Shown one piece after another: positions 13,049-25,500 of a DNA stretch of 64,000 bases. The stretch is from Megaleporinus macrocephalus (Eukaryota > Chordata > Actinopteri > Characiformes > Anostomidae), in NCBI GenBank assembly GCA_021613375.1, contig CM038711.1, forward strand, positions 14,346,576-14,410,575, read 5' to 3'. Numbering within the stretch: position 1 is the stretch's first letter; each line of letters starts with the position of its first letter. A program made the translations under genes and the position numbers. Under the pieces are notes generated by a model. It was not told the DNA's origin, ran no database searches, and saw nothing but the letters and a program-made list of their open reading frames with translations.

Positions 13049-14488
13049 CACTATATGGACAAAAGTGCTAGGACACCTACAGGAGATTTTATGAGATCCC
13101 ATTCTAAATCCGTAGACATTAATTTGGAGTTGTCACCTGTTTGCAGCTAAAACAGCTTCCACTGCTCTGGGAAGGCTTTCTACAACATGTTGGAGTGTGT
13201 CTGTGGGAATCTTTGTCTCTAGTCAGACACTGATGTTGGACAAGAGGACCTGGACTGTAATCTCTATTCTAGTTTAGGTGTTCAATAGGGTTGAGGTCAG
13301 TGCTCTTTGTGGGCCAGTCAAGTTCTTCCACACCAAACTTACACCCAACCAGCCTTTCTGAACCTTGCCCTGTGCACTGCAGTGGAAGACTTCTAGCAGC
13401 ACTGGCTAAGTAATGCACTTGTACTGTATGTAATCTTGTATTTGTTCTCTTCTCTGTAGGTATTCCAGTCTGGCTAGGTATTGCATTGTCTTTTTTCTAG
13501 GTATCAGCACTGGCCCTGTGTTTATGGCAGTGTTTGAGTATAAGAGTGGTTTGGACTTAATCCTGTTGTACTAGATAGAGATTCTCTAACAAACACTAAG
13601 CACTTTTGTAAGTCGCTCTGGATAAGAGCGTCTGCTAAATGCCGTAAATGTAAATGTAAATGTAAGACAGTCATGCTGGAGGGTCCTAGGCTCACACCTG
13701 AAAAACAACCCCATAGCATTATCCCTCCTCCACCAAACTGTACAGCCAGCACAATGCAGGTAACATTCTTCTGGTATTCCCCAAGCCCAGACTCACCCAT
13801 CAGACAGCAAGACAGAAAGGCGTGATTGGTTGCTCCAAAGAACACGTTTCCAGTGCTCTAGTGGAATCTACTGACAGCGTGCTTTACACCACTCCATCTG
13901 ACACTTAATGTAAGGCTTTCAGGCAGCTGCTCAGCCATGGGCACTCTGCAGTTATTAAGTCAGTAGAGTGTTGGTGACTTTTACGATGCACCTCAGTATT
14001 CGACAAATCCGCTCTGTAACTCTGCATAGTCTGACACTTCATATTTTTCAGTCATACCACTCATAGTTGATCATAGAAGATTTTTAAGGGAAAGAAATTT
14101 CACAAATTGACTTGTTGCAACAGTGGCATCTTATTCCACACAAAATGACCCATTCTTTCACAAATGGTTGTAAAGACAGACCACTTGGTTGAGTGATTTA
14201 GAATTCAATGATTAACAGGTGTGTCCCAAATTTTTTTTCTCCATATAATGTATGTAGACATTAGAGCATAAATTGAAATTCTGAAAATATGCATTGTATG
14301 GAACTTTTAAATGTGGCCCTATCGTGCGATGGAACCTTTTTAACATGTTAGTTTGTAAATTGCCCTGGTCAATTGTTACTGTTGTTATTGTGATATGCAA
14401 GCGTCTAGGAGCAACACTCCATTGCCTATTGTTTTAGAATAAGTTTATTTAGGTGGTCAGGTGTCTGCATACTTTTGACCATATAGTG
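13049..14488 (-). mobile_element. Tc1-like element relic with recognisable terminal repeats
   Basis: The ends are inverted copies, CACTATATGGACAAAAGTGC on the left and GCATACTTTTGACCATATAG plus TG on the right, each flanked by TA, the Tc1/mariner target. The transposase remnant is on the minus strand; a readable piece around 13750 contains FGGGGIMLWGCFSG, the glycine-rich block of Tc1 transposases. Other blocks of the family are recognisable along the element but frames are broken. A SINE-like sequence is inserted at about 13381-13667. Confidence 0.85.
13381..13667 (+). mobile_element. SINE with L2-type tail, nested in the Tc1 relic
   Basis: The 3' end reads GTAAGTCGCTCTGGATAAGA followed by GCGTCTGCTAAATGCC and three to four TGTAAA units. 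This is the tail shared by many teleost SINEs and L2-clade LINEs. The Tc1 sequence is interrupted between GTGCACTG and ACAGTCATGCTGGA, which are adjacent in the family as I remember it, so this is an insertion of roughly 290 bp. The 5' part is not recognised, and no A/B promoter boxes are clear. Confidence 0.65.
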
Positions 14489-15983
14489 TATCTCAAGTGC
14501 AAAACAGCAGAAGAAAACACCAAGCATGTCAAAAGCTTTTTTTTTAGAAACCAAACTACTGGATGAAGGCCACTTGTTTTTTTCTTAAAGACGATAGCTT
14601 TAAGCTTATGAAAGACTTGTTAAAGAGCTGGGGAGTTAGAAAGTATCTGTATATTATTTCGTGGACCTGGAATGAAAAACTTTGCTTTAAATGGACAAAG
14701 AGACCAGAGGCAAGGTTCATGCAATGCTCTCGTTGCTAAGCGGCATGTTGACTCCCTGTCAAGTGTAAGCGCACAGAAGAAAAAGAGCTGAACGAGATAC
14801 GCAGGGCAATGTCTATAGGTTTAAGTAATGACATATTATTCTAATGTGGATAATTAATTGTGAACGACTTTCCTTCACAAACAGAGCTTGTTCAGGCACT
14901 GTAAACAATTACTGGGTGCTTAGAGGAGTGGAGATTAGAAGCTGTTTGCTTTTAAGATAGGCCATGTAGATGCTTAATTTAGAGCAAATAATGAATATAA
15001 ACAGAGCAGCAGCATGGTGACACAGGATTATGCTCCAAAATGAGGAGCTGTATTGTTTTATGCAAAATGTTCCGTCAGATCTGCATTACAGATAAAAACT
15101 GTGAATATGATACCAACGCACTTTCAGAACATTCATATTAGAAGTATTCATGTTGCCATCGGCATGATGCTTCACATGTTTGTTTATTTGTTTTTTTGGA
15201 GTACAATGAATAAATATGCACTAGCACTGACAGCTTTTTTGTAGATATTTTGGAAATTTCTCATCTAAGAGTTTCGTTTCATCTCAGTCTTCTTCAATTT
15301 ACAAGTAATTTAGCTCAAAATAATAATGACACATCATTTCATGAAATATTTCTTCATATTATTTTGCAATTTGTCATAATGACAGACACTTTTATTGCCA
15401 CTGCGACGCATAACCACATATACAATAAATTAAAGGATCACACAAGAATAAAAATAGCGCTCAATACAGATGCTAGGTATATTACTACAAAAGTAGGCAT
15501 TTATTTTGTTCAAGGGTGTCTCTGCTGTATATTTGCTGTATCTGTTGTGTATCCTTACTAACGCGTTTCTACTTTTGTTAGCTTTTACTTTCACTTTGAT
15601 GTATAAGCCTCTATTGAATCCTCCATAAAAACAGGCAAAAAAAAAAAATAATAAATGCTGGCTGAGTATTCTGGCAGACTTCCACCAATCTTCAGTATAA
15701 GGACTATCAACATACGCAATTCAGAGATGCAGTTCAGAATGCCTCTAAACAGATGCAGCTCTTTGCATCACTCAGCTGCGGGCAACTGTGAGATGCATCC
15801 ACTTTTAATGACGATACAATAAGGCCTTTGCTGCACATAGCTCACCATGAACACACTAGTCAGAGTGCTTTTCTTCCTCCTGGCTGTCCGCTTGCACTGA
15901 CCAGCTCCATTTGTCATTGAGAGATCCTTGGCCAAACGTGGACATAATGGAGATTAAAAGCACTCTGCAAAGCCAGGTCTGCA

Positions 15984-16080
15984 AAGATCTCTTTCTTTTT
16001 TTCTCTCTCTTCTTTTTTTTACCTTACCTTGCACTCTTCTCTTCTCTCTTCAAACTCTTTCTCCCTGTCCCACTCCACTC
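15984..16080. repeat. Pyrimidine-rich low-complexity tract
   Basis: About 100 bp almost entirely C and T on the plus strand, with runs of TTTTTTTT and CTCTCT. No splice acceptor consistent with a plus-strand exon follows. Confidence 0.7.
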
Positions 16081-16524
16081 TGTGATCTCTTTACATCTTT
16101 GTGAACTATTAACAAGCTATGTTGTTCCCTAGGGCTCAATACTGAAGCTGTTTCTATTCCAATAAGACTCCAATAAGCATAACCACTGCTCTGCTATACC
16201 ATGTGCAGCATGGGGTGCGGTATGGCAAGACACTGATGTGACATAAGAAAGATAAAAATAGTTCTTCTCCTGGCAGCATTTCACCTCAGGAGAAGGGACT
16301 GAGGCTTCTGTCCCAAACAAAGCTGTGACAGGATAAAAGGGTCACAATTATGATTATTAACACAGTGTGTTGGAGCCAAGTTTCTAATCAGGGAGTGTGG
16401 TGTATTTCCTATGTCTAACAGGGTGTCACCTTGAAAGTGACACGGCGTGGGTGAGCAGTAGAGGGATCGAGGGGGAAGAGGGGTGGATTAGGCACTAAAG
16501 CTGAATTCCATAAGCACTGCTTAC

Positions 16525-16627
16525 TTCCCCAGGGCGAAGCACTCCAGTCGCACCGTCACTCCTTTTGCAGCCAGGACCGTTGGCGGGAAATGCACCTCGA
16601 TTTTGGGCTCGTATTCCCCCATCACAC
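16525..16627 (-). CDS. cntn5: cntn5 exon C: start of Ig-like domain 3 (contactin-5), partial
   Basis: This 103-nt internal exon has the acceptor TTTCCTAG, then GT + 33 codons + AA, then the donor GTAAGC. The opening GT joins the final G of exon B to make Gly, giving the contactin hallmark [12 protein letters not shown] at the Ig2-Ig3 boundary. The exon continues with [11 protein letters not shown] and VRLECFALG, which holds the first cysteine of Ig3. The last two bases AA pair with the C that opens exon D to make Asn (FALGN-PVPT). The upstream intron is phase 1 and the downstream one phase 2. Because it has no Met codon giving a long frame, the exon is only visible from its splice sites and peptide. 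Third member of a four-exon in-frame series. Confidence 0.94.
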
Positions 16628-16919
16628 CTAGGAAATACAAACACACACAGAAAGCAGTTGATTAAATGAGGGATCTTTTTAATATAACACATGTTAATAG
16701 TCAAGGACTGGGCTTCCGTTCCCATGCTGTAAAAAAGCCTGGAGATCAGAAACAAGCCCAGCAGATGCTTGCCAGTTAGAAGTCACAGAAATTGCCAACA
16801 ATAACAAAAGAACGTACATTTTAAACATAATTAATTCCCAAATGTAAGTCACTTAATCAAATGGGGAAAAGTTTGACACTTTCACTTAAAAATACATTTG
16901 GGTAGGAATGAAGGAGGAC

Positions 16920-17610
16920 ATACTATGTGGTCATAAGTATTGAGACATTAGTAGAGTTTTAAACCTTTTCTGGCATTAACATTAGCACAAATCTGTGTGC
17001 CGGAAGCTTCATGGCATAAGTTTCTATGGCTAATCAGCTGCATGTAAGCACAATGGCAAGCACTGTATGGACTGGTGTTAAGCATCACCACTGGACTCAC
17101 TAGAAACGTTAGTGGAGTACTAAATCACACTTCTCTATCTGGCAGTCTAATGGATAAGTCTGGGTTTGGTGAATGCCAGGAGAACATTACCTGCCTGACT
17201 GCACTGTTCTGACTGTAGAGTTTTTTGAAGGACGGATGATGCTATGGGGTTGTTTTTCAAGGATGGGCTGAGGCCCTTTAGTTGCAGTGAAGGGGAGTTT
17301 TGAAGCATCAGTATCCCAAGACATTTTTGGACAATTGCATGCTTCTAACTTTTGTGGGAACAGTTTGGGAAATGCCAATATGGCCCAGAGTCCCAGTACA
17401 CAAAGCTCCACAAAGGCATGGTTTGGTGTTGAAGAGTCCTGACCTCAACTCCAACGAACATCTTAACTAAAACAGAGATTGCAAGGCGAGCCCATCCATT
17501 TATGTCACTGCATTTCATTTGTACATCAGGACTACATAAACAGCTCTTCTAAGAGTTAAAGAGACCCTAGTATGACCACAATGCCCACTCCATCACAGTG
17601 GCCAAATGAT
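16920..17610 (+). mobile_element. Tc1-like element relic, same family as 13.05-14.49 kb, opposite strand
   Basis: The left end TACTATGTGGTCATAAGTAT resembles the terminal repeat of the 13-kb relic. Inside, CACTGGACTCACTAGAAACG, TCTGGGTTTGGTGAATGCCA, GGAGAACATTACCTGCCTGA and CTATGGGGTTGTTTTTCAAG match the middle of the family transposase gene, while CCTGACCTCAACTCCAACGA is the SPDLNP region. Reading frames are broken throughout. No clear right terminal repeat. Confidence 0.75.
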
Positions 17611-18197
17611 CCACAGACCATTTTAAAAGTATAGCTGATATGGGAGCTAACAGCTGTACCATGAAGTCTCTGGGAAAGGGTCTTTAGTAGGGCTCTTTAG
17701 CTACGCTACAGCCACCTGGAGAGCTCCCTCCTCTCCCCTCCGGCCCGAGGGCTCTCCAGTGGAGCCGCAGGAGCCAGCAGGCCTCTAAATCACTGGCTTC
17801 CCAGCAGTGGGACTGACACATTACTCACACCTTCTGCTCCTCTCCTTCCATATACCACCCTGGTGCCTACCCAGGCGCACCCTGCAACACCTGCCTCATT
17901 AATTAAGTGTCATGGTAGAAAATGTGTTTTCCAGATATAGCAAGTGAACTCTTCCTTTTTTTTAACAAGACTAGGTGCTTTGTAAAATTAGCAAGAGGTT
18001 TGAGGTTATCTTATTGCGCTCATACTTTGCTCCACACAGGGTCTCACTTTACGTTACAAAGTTATAAGAGACAAATTGAGGTCAAACAGTTTATAAAAGA
18101 TGGCTTACAGTCTTCACAATCACATCAATTAACAAAGATTTTTTCTTTATTTATAAATGCTTAAATTGTGAACCCACTGCTTACTAAGGCTAAGGTT

Positions 18198-18223
18198 TGT
18201 GTGTGTGTGTGTGTGTGTGTGTG
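18198..18223. repeat. (TG)13 microsatellite
   Basis: Thirteen perfect TG units; likely to vary in length between individuals. Confidence 0.9.
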
Positions 18224-18789
18224 CATTTTCAGTTTAAGAGTACATGTGCACATCCTGAATGTTTGAGTCTCCATGTAACAAAATGGAACAGTACATTATA
18301 ATCACAATTGGGGTGGGGCTGCACTGAAACTACTGAAAATAATGCATACAATTGGAAATAATGGCTATTTTCAAAAAGTACATACATTTTGGAATGTATT
18401 AATCATTTGTATGGTGATGGGACCCTTTTTCTTAGTACAAAGACCGCCCTTGTCTCGAAGTATGTATGGCAGCTACATTACTTTGGATAAGGTGTAGTTG
18501 AGGTGTATTTTTTCACAGGTTAGAACAAATATTAAATATTAAGAAATACTTTGATGTATTTAACAGTCTTTTTCAATATTAAGCAATACTTTGATGATTT
18601 TATGTTATTTTTTATAAGATGCAAAAATACATATAATACATAAAAAAAAAATAATAATAATAATAAAAAAATTACAACCTACTAAAAAAAAACCTAGTAG
18701 AGGGTAACTCTAATGACCCTCTTTGTTGGGGTGTTCATATAACCCAATGATGCTAGGTCAGATTAACCCAGCTTTGGGGTTGTTTTTAA

Positions 18790-19175
18790 CCCAGAATTTT
18801 TTTGAGTGTACGCTTTTGGGGACGTTTAACACTGGACGTTGAAATGTTGCTGTAAGCATTTGATTAAGTTCAGCCACAAGAGCATTTGTGGGGTCAAAAA
18901 CAGCACTCCAACTCATTTCAAAAGCTGCATCACTCCAGAGAACGCAGTTGCACTGCTCCACCGCCCAATCCTGGGTAGCTCTGGACCATTCAAATAAAAC
19001 ATACCAATGTTGACTTTCATTCACTGAAGACATTTTAATGTTATTTCTCCAGTAACTACTAACACTTAGTCTTATACAATAGTAATGGTTTGGCCAAACA
19101 CTTCGCTCATCAGAGTGTAGCAAAGAATCAGACACACTCTCCCACAATTGTAGCTGATTGAGCATGGCAGGCCGC
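18790..19175 (-). mobile_element. Tc1-like element relic with internal deletion
   Basis: Read on the minus strand, CVLWSDAAFE corresponds to the VLWSDESRF block containing the first catalytic Asp of Tc1 transposases. On the plus strand TTCAGCCACAAGAGCATTTG and ATCACTCCAGAGAACGCAGT are two blocks of a fish/salmonid Tc1 family that are normally several hundred bases apart, so the middle is deleted. An open minus-strand frame of 135 codons spans it by chance and is not a gene. Confidence 0.6.
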
Positions 19176-22100
19176 TAGCCTAAATGACTTTGCGAAAATG
19201 GAACACAGGCTGCAGGCAAGTGGAAAAAGAGAGTGCTTGTCAAGACAAAAAAAAAAAAAAAAGAACACAACCCCTGAAAACGGAGCCTAATTGACGTGTA
19301 AAATTCTGCAGAGCACAGTGCCATCTCGACCGCCAGCTCTCTCTTCTAGTTTTAGCCGGAGGCCGCTCTTCTTCTGTTTATTCATCAGGATCTTAAGGAG
19401 CCACCCATATTCATTTGCTGAGAGAGATAATGTCAGATGGCACTGAGAAATTTTCCTGTTATGAGAGAAAACGCTTCCATTGGGGAGCCTAATTATCATT
19501 ATCAGCCTTATTAAACTAAACAATGAATTTTGCATGAGAACGTGTCACTCTCTTGCTCTCATTACAACACTGTTAAATCTCTAACCCTGGTAATGCAATC
19601 CGGTATTTGGGAACTTCAAGGGTGTTTTATTCATAAAGGACTTAAACTGGAGTCCATGTAGCACAGGCAAGCGAAACGCCTGCAGTCCTTGTGTTACTGT
19701 TCTAGACGGAATTAGTCTAGTTGGAAATCAACTGTGGAGGGAGAGGATATTTCACTGCTGGAATGCAGGCTGCAATGCGTGTGCAAGAAATTTTACGACT
19801 GGCTTCTTTCTTCTCCCTTTTCCCAAACCCTTTTTCAATTTCAATCTCAATCTTCCTGCTTGTTACACATTTATGGCTCCAAAGCAACCCTCCGTGTATA
19901 ATGAATCTGCAATATTTTACCACTTTATGCAGCTACATATTCTGCCCATATCATATTTAATGTCTGGAGAGACTGAAATTGATAGGAATCTGTCCTGGGC
20001 TGGCTGAGCTGAAACAAACAGCATAGTGCATGGTGTTGCAATGCCTATTTTCAAATCACAATTTAATCCATTTATTAAGATGAAATGGGGTAGTTTTGTG
20101 CAAAGCAATTTTCCTTTTCTTTTGTTGCGCCATGCAGAACAATTACCTGATGAAAGTCCAGGGCATCCATCAGCAGCTCAAAGCTTTTTAAATCCTGCAG
20201 CTGATGAAAAAACCCATTATCCCACTGCTGGGCTTCACATCTATTTTCTAATGATTAAACCAAACCGAAATACTTTTCGTGGGAAAAACACAAATTGAAG
20301 GCACGCTGAAAGATGTTTGCCCACCTTTATGAGCAAACGTGATGGTGGGGAAGCTCCTTGGAGTGTTGGAATGTCCGGAGTGAGGCAAATTAGACAAATA
20401 TGCAGCAAGATGGCTTTTTAATCCTCAAAAGTTACATTTATCCCTGCTGATAATAAAAGCATGGTGTAATTTAACCACAATAACATTATCTATGAAGCCT
20501 ACCAACATAGGGATTTCATTATACAGGATTATTTAATAACGTATATAAAAAGCAATACTTCAGTAGTTATGAATAATGGCCATTGTTTGCAAGAAGGCTG
20601 GGTGGTTTTTAAAACCTTCAATGTCTCCAAATATTACTGGGGTATCTGGTATTACTGGGGTGGGAGGGAAAGAGCAAGTGACTACACACATGGTCACCAA
20701 ATACGTAAACACACTGTATAACTTTAAAGGCATCGTTCAATAATTTTCTTTGGTAAACAGTGCTGCTAATTAGGAGTGAGGCGCTGGTTAGCATTGGCTT
20801 AGCTAGCATGATAACAGCTCTACTCACCACAGAATGTTCAACTCTGGTTAAATAAAACACTGACACAAGTTTAGAAGATAATGATCTAAAGCTAAGGGAG
20901 CTGAGCTAAGCAACTGGCACTGAAGGGGACAGTAGAACAAGATTCTGGTTTTGGCTCTCTAGCTTGATCATCTAAGACAACGTTATCAACCCTGGTACTG
21001 ATTACTGAGTACCACCTCAATAACTAATGCACCAGTGAAATACATAAACATGATAAAAGCTAAGGTTGTGAAGATAAACAGTTGAGTGAGTAGCATTGAA
21101 GCAACAGAAAGCTAAACCTGTTCTGTGGTGTTTGGTTCTGTAGTTTTCTGGCAAAGATAAAGATAGACTATAGTATAGTTCAGGGGCCTTTTCAGTACCA
21201 TGAAAACTCCAGTGCATTTAAACTAAAATGGAAACCTTCAGTTAGCAATTTGGGAAAGCGCAAACAGAGATCCTGTAATTAAGTGAAAGTAGAAATACTC
21301 TTGGTAAAATACTTTATTTACATTTCAAAGTCTTAAAGCATAAAACCACTGTTGTTTTGTATAAAAGTAAGATATGTTGTTATAGAGCATTAAACTTTGA
21401 CTGAATAATTTCTACAGAAAAGAACTGTTTGGCTGTAGATGCAAAAAAATAGCTGTTCATTACTGCAGCATGTGACATCCAGTACAAAAATATATCTGAT
21501 ATCAGAAAAAGGCCCTTCAAAATCCTTGCAATATAAGGAAAAATAAATCCAATTATATATTATTTTTACAAATTTCTGTACAATTTAATTGCTGGGCTGT
21601 AAACAAAGTTTTCCATCAGGCTGATCTGATGGGAAACTTTACTGTAAAGAAATGTATGAGAATGCTTCTACAGAGCCATCTAAAACACTAATGAACCTAC
21701 TAAGGCTACAGCAAATAAAAGTGGCTGAAATCTAATTCTCTCACCAAATTTGATTTTCTGTTATGTTGTTCATAATACTATAAATAATATAAATAATGTG
21801 AGGTATATAGATCACGCTCCTGAACTGACCCACATGTGCAGAAAACAATGCCTCATATTTAATACTTCAGTAGGACTGCTAACAGACGCATATTTGCTCA
21901 CAGTGTTGTTTCGGGTTTATCGCATCACAGGGGTGATCGTCTGAACGCTGGGTTTCTCATCCAGACAGCATTCACACTTGCTTAAAAAGGGGTTTCGTTT
22001 CACACCTTGGTTTCCTTAAACTTTTTCAGGCTTTTAATTATTATTAGATGCTGCAGTCTCCTTCTCCTACGAATGCATTGTTTGGAAAATATAGCGTTAC

Positions 22101-22320
22101 AAAAGTAACTTCCAATTTTTCTTTTGTACAAAAACCTCAGGCTGAATGTTTATGAGGGTTTGAGTAAAATTATGATGAATATTGAGTTGCATGAATTCCA
22201 ATCTGGCTGTTTTGTCACATTGCTGCATATTGGATCACAAGTGTCTCAAGTGTGTTTGTTGCTGTAAACATTGTCACACACATCTGTCTTACAGATCAGA
22301 TCAGATTTGGACTATGGATG

Positions 22321-22545
22321 ACTAATGTATAAATAAATTAATGTACAAATAAATGTATAAATAAATAAATTTAGTTATTTATTCATTTATATATTTATGT
22401 ATTTGATTATTTATTTGTACATTCATTTATTCATGTATATATTTATGTATTTCATTATTTATCTGTACATTCATTTATTAATTTATTTATATATTTATGG
22501 ATTTAATTATTTATTTGTACAGTTATTTATTTATACTTATGTAAT
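22321..22545. repeat. AT-rich tandem array with an inverted flank
   Basis: Roughly three copies of a 50-56 bp unit built around TATATATTTATGTATTTGAT, TTATTTGTACATTCATTTAT lie at about 22388-22540. The segment 22327-22372 (ATAAATAAATTAATGTACAA and on) is close to the reverse complement of the unit, so the whole block could fold into a hairpin. Confidence 0.65.
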
Positions 22546-25500
22546 TTTTTGTCCTCCATATTAGACCACTTTCACCTGATGTGTGAATGCAACCTTTTTT
22601 TATTAACTTTCTTTGAGAGAGCTTTCTAAGAGAGAGATTTTAGAGGCATTCAACTCTTTAGACATTACTTTTACCACCACTGTAAACTCTGTCTTGAGAA
22701 GTTTCTCTAGCCTGGAGCATTTCATTAACCACTCTGAATGACTTTGTTTACATCTTAGCCATTTAATTCTACTGACATTTTCGCAAAAGTGCTCCCGTTA
22801 AGGTCCCTCATACCAAAGCAATGTCATTTACTTCATAAAAGATCTCAGATCATTTTGCACATACTCACCTGAGATGTTAACAAATACTTTTGCTCTGTTG
22901 GTAGCCTTTAGATAATGATGTGTTACCAGAGCTTATTCAAAGAAACAAAGATAAAAGTTTTAGAAGAGGAGGTATTGTAATCTTTAGTCATTGGAACAAA
23001 TGGAATAAAAAGGATAAAAATCAATACAATCTGTCAATACAAGATGCACACTGAATAATATACGTAATTAAATATGCTATGAAATCAAATGTTATTAAGT
23101 TGGAATAGAATAGCAAAAGGAGAATAATTACAGACAGGTTTAACTTTGACAATGCCTGAAATCCTTTCTTCTTTAATAAATTCAAAGGCAGGGTTTATCT
23201 CCCTATCAACATCAATAATCAAATTACGACAGTTAACAAAGACCAAATACAACCTTTCAGAATCTATATTTACAGCGTATTCTCTGAGTATTTGAGCATT
23301 TGCACTCTTACCGTATGTCTGCCAGCGAGTCTGAATGTATTCAGAGACATGAACCCACCCTGCATAACTTTAAAGAATACATAGAAAAAGAGTTCCTGAA
23401 GGCCCAATAAATTTTTACAGCTTGCTCCTACCATCATGATGTGAATCTATATGGCAGTATAAGGGAAAGGGCCCTCGTAAACGAACTTCATCTCCTTCCA
23501 GAAGCAGAACTTCTGCATTGAACAGCATGATCAAACATGGTCTGATTTTTACTGCACATTCTAAATGACTGCAGGTGGACATTCTTTTGAGCGAACAAGA
23601 TGAAAATGACTGTAGTTCAAATCAAAAAAGGTTTTTTATACTACACACTGTGTAAAATATTCTCTCGCTCCAAATTCTTCTTTTGCACCCTCCAAAACTA
23701 AAGTTCAAAACATTACTACTATAGTAGTGGTATTATAGAGTCTGAGTATTATATTTTAAAGGATTGTATTTTAGTATTATTGTTTTAGTATTGCAAAATC
23801 CAGTACATGACTGGTTTGTCTCATAGTATTATTTTGTACCTCAAAAGACAGCAGAGAAGCACTGTATCACTGTAGCACACTAAGTCTGCCATCAGTTTGC
23901 CCCTTGTCAATGCCCCTTGTCAATCATGCTAAAGGTCCCACCTCTGGCTAGATCTTTCATGGACAGGCAGCCAATTCAATGAACAGAAAACACAACAATG
24001 AGTAAAAGCATGTTTAGCAGCAAACAAACAAGTGATATAAATAGAAGCATTAATATTGGTGTTGCTTTTCACTGCCGGAGACGCTCATGGCGGATAAAGG
24101 GATGAAGTTCAATACTGAACTTGCAACATTTCTTGTAGGCTTGTGTGTTGAAACATTTCTTCATTTTATATAGAAACTTTTTTAAATGATTCCATATAGC
24201 ACTGAACACTACTTTTCTACTGTTACAATGTTAAGTTTGTGACAATACAAGAACCCTTTTTGATGCTATACAATACAATGTTTAGACAGGAAATGAAATA
24301 AATGAAGGGTGGTCTCAGTCTACAGTTTCAAGTGTTGCACTGTTGTACAGTACAACCTATGTTCAGTGTAAAATGAAACACATGGAAATTCTTGAGAGCC
24401 TGAGAGGCTTTTGTGGTACACAAGTCCCTTTTGATTTGTGCTAAATAGATGCAAGGTCAATGTATAAGGCTCAATCTATGACGTGTGCTTCAAGACTAAG
24501 GGCACAAGGGAACAAGTCCTCCATGAATGAAAGATTAACGATCAAGGCCGGCAGTGCTGTTTGACCTCAAAGGCGGTCATGGTGCAAGCACTGACCCTCT
24601 AAGATCCAAGGCCAACCGAGATATGGGCGATCGTGAGCTCTGTAAGTGTTGTTTTTTTCTGGCTACTGAATTCACGGTTATTGCGGTAGCCATGTCACGT
24701 CTCTCCGAGCGCGATTCATCACACAGCAGCGATGGCGGCCTCCCTCTGCAGCTTCTGATCGGGTAGGGAAGATGCATGACTTACCCCGGAGGTGCAGCCA
24801 GAGACAGATGCAGCTGGGCACATTTGATTAAGAGCGTCTTAGCGCCGGGAAGGACAGAGGTGAAGCTACTCTGCGACGAGCCTCTCCTTGTGTTAATTAG
24901 CATTCTAGCTGACAGAGGGGAACTCAGGATCGGCTGAGTTTCAAGCCGTGCTGTGCTCTGGTTTGACAGAAAAACTGTACTGCGACTGTATCACACAGTT
25001 TGCACCTTCCATTCGAACGTAACAGATCAGTCAAGACATGATGACTGGTCTGAGGTTTGATGCTTTACATTTGTAACAAAGCAACAACAATATATATCCC
25101 AGCACTTAGCACTGTGCAAACTAAAAGTGTGCAGCATTGTTAACCAACAGCAGTTTCGGCCCTCCTGAGGTTTGAATTACATGTGTTCATTGTCCATTTT
25201 TACAGATAACAGTGTCATTTAGTTTAAGAGACCACCCAAGCAATTTGCAATTACTTAACAACTCAGTTTGAGGCAAATGGGTTGTGATTCAGACATGCAG
25301 TTTGCACCATGTTCCTGGAAGCCTACATTAGCCTTGGAGCTCCAGTGCAAATCCTAAACATAAACAAACGTATTAGCTGATAGAGCACATTTGAAAGGAG
25401 GGGAAGATTTAATGTATTTGACTTTTTGTTAAATAATACCGTGAACAGGATTAAAGTTCATGTGCCTAAGAGCTGTGGCGGCAGTGCAGGCGTAGTAATT

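Larger units (their letters stand above)
8226..16524 (-). other. cntn5: cntn5 intron between exons C and D (8.3 kb)
   Basis: Bounded by GTAAGC after exon C and CTGTTTCAG before exon D, in phase 2. It contains two copies of a short fish repeat (8.32 and 11.27 kb), a (TTAA)n tract at 9.12 kb, a foldback repeat at about 10.0-10.47 kb, a Tc1 relic with a nested SINE at 13.05-14.49 kb and a pyrimidine-rich run at 15.98-16.08 kb. Stretches 8.45-9.1, 11.4-13.0 and 14.5-15.95 kb show nothing I recognise. The block 10.68-10.95 kb is GC-richer and free of repeats that I know. Confidence 0.9.

Noticed and set aside
15250..15561. Plus-strand frame of 103 codons
   Set aside because: No domain, AT-rich composition, and opposite to the host gene; expected by chance in 64 kb.
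18758..19165. Minus-strand frame of 135 codons as a gene
   Set aside because: Contains a decayed Tc1 block (CVLWSDAAFE) with an internal deletion; a chance read-through of a transposon relic.
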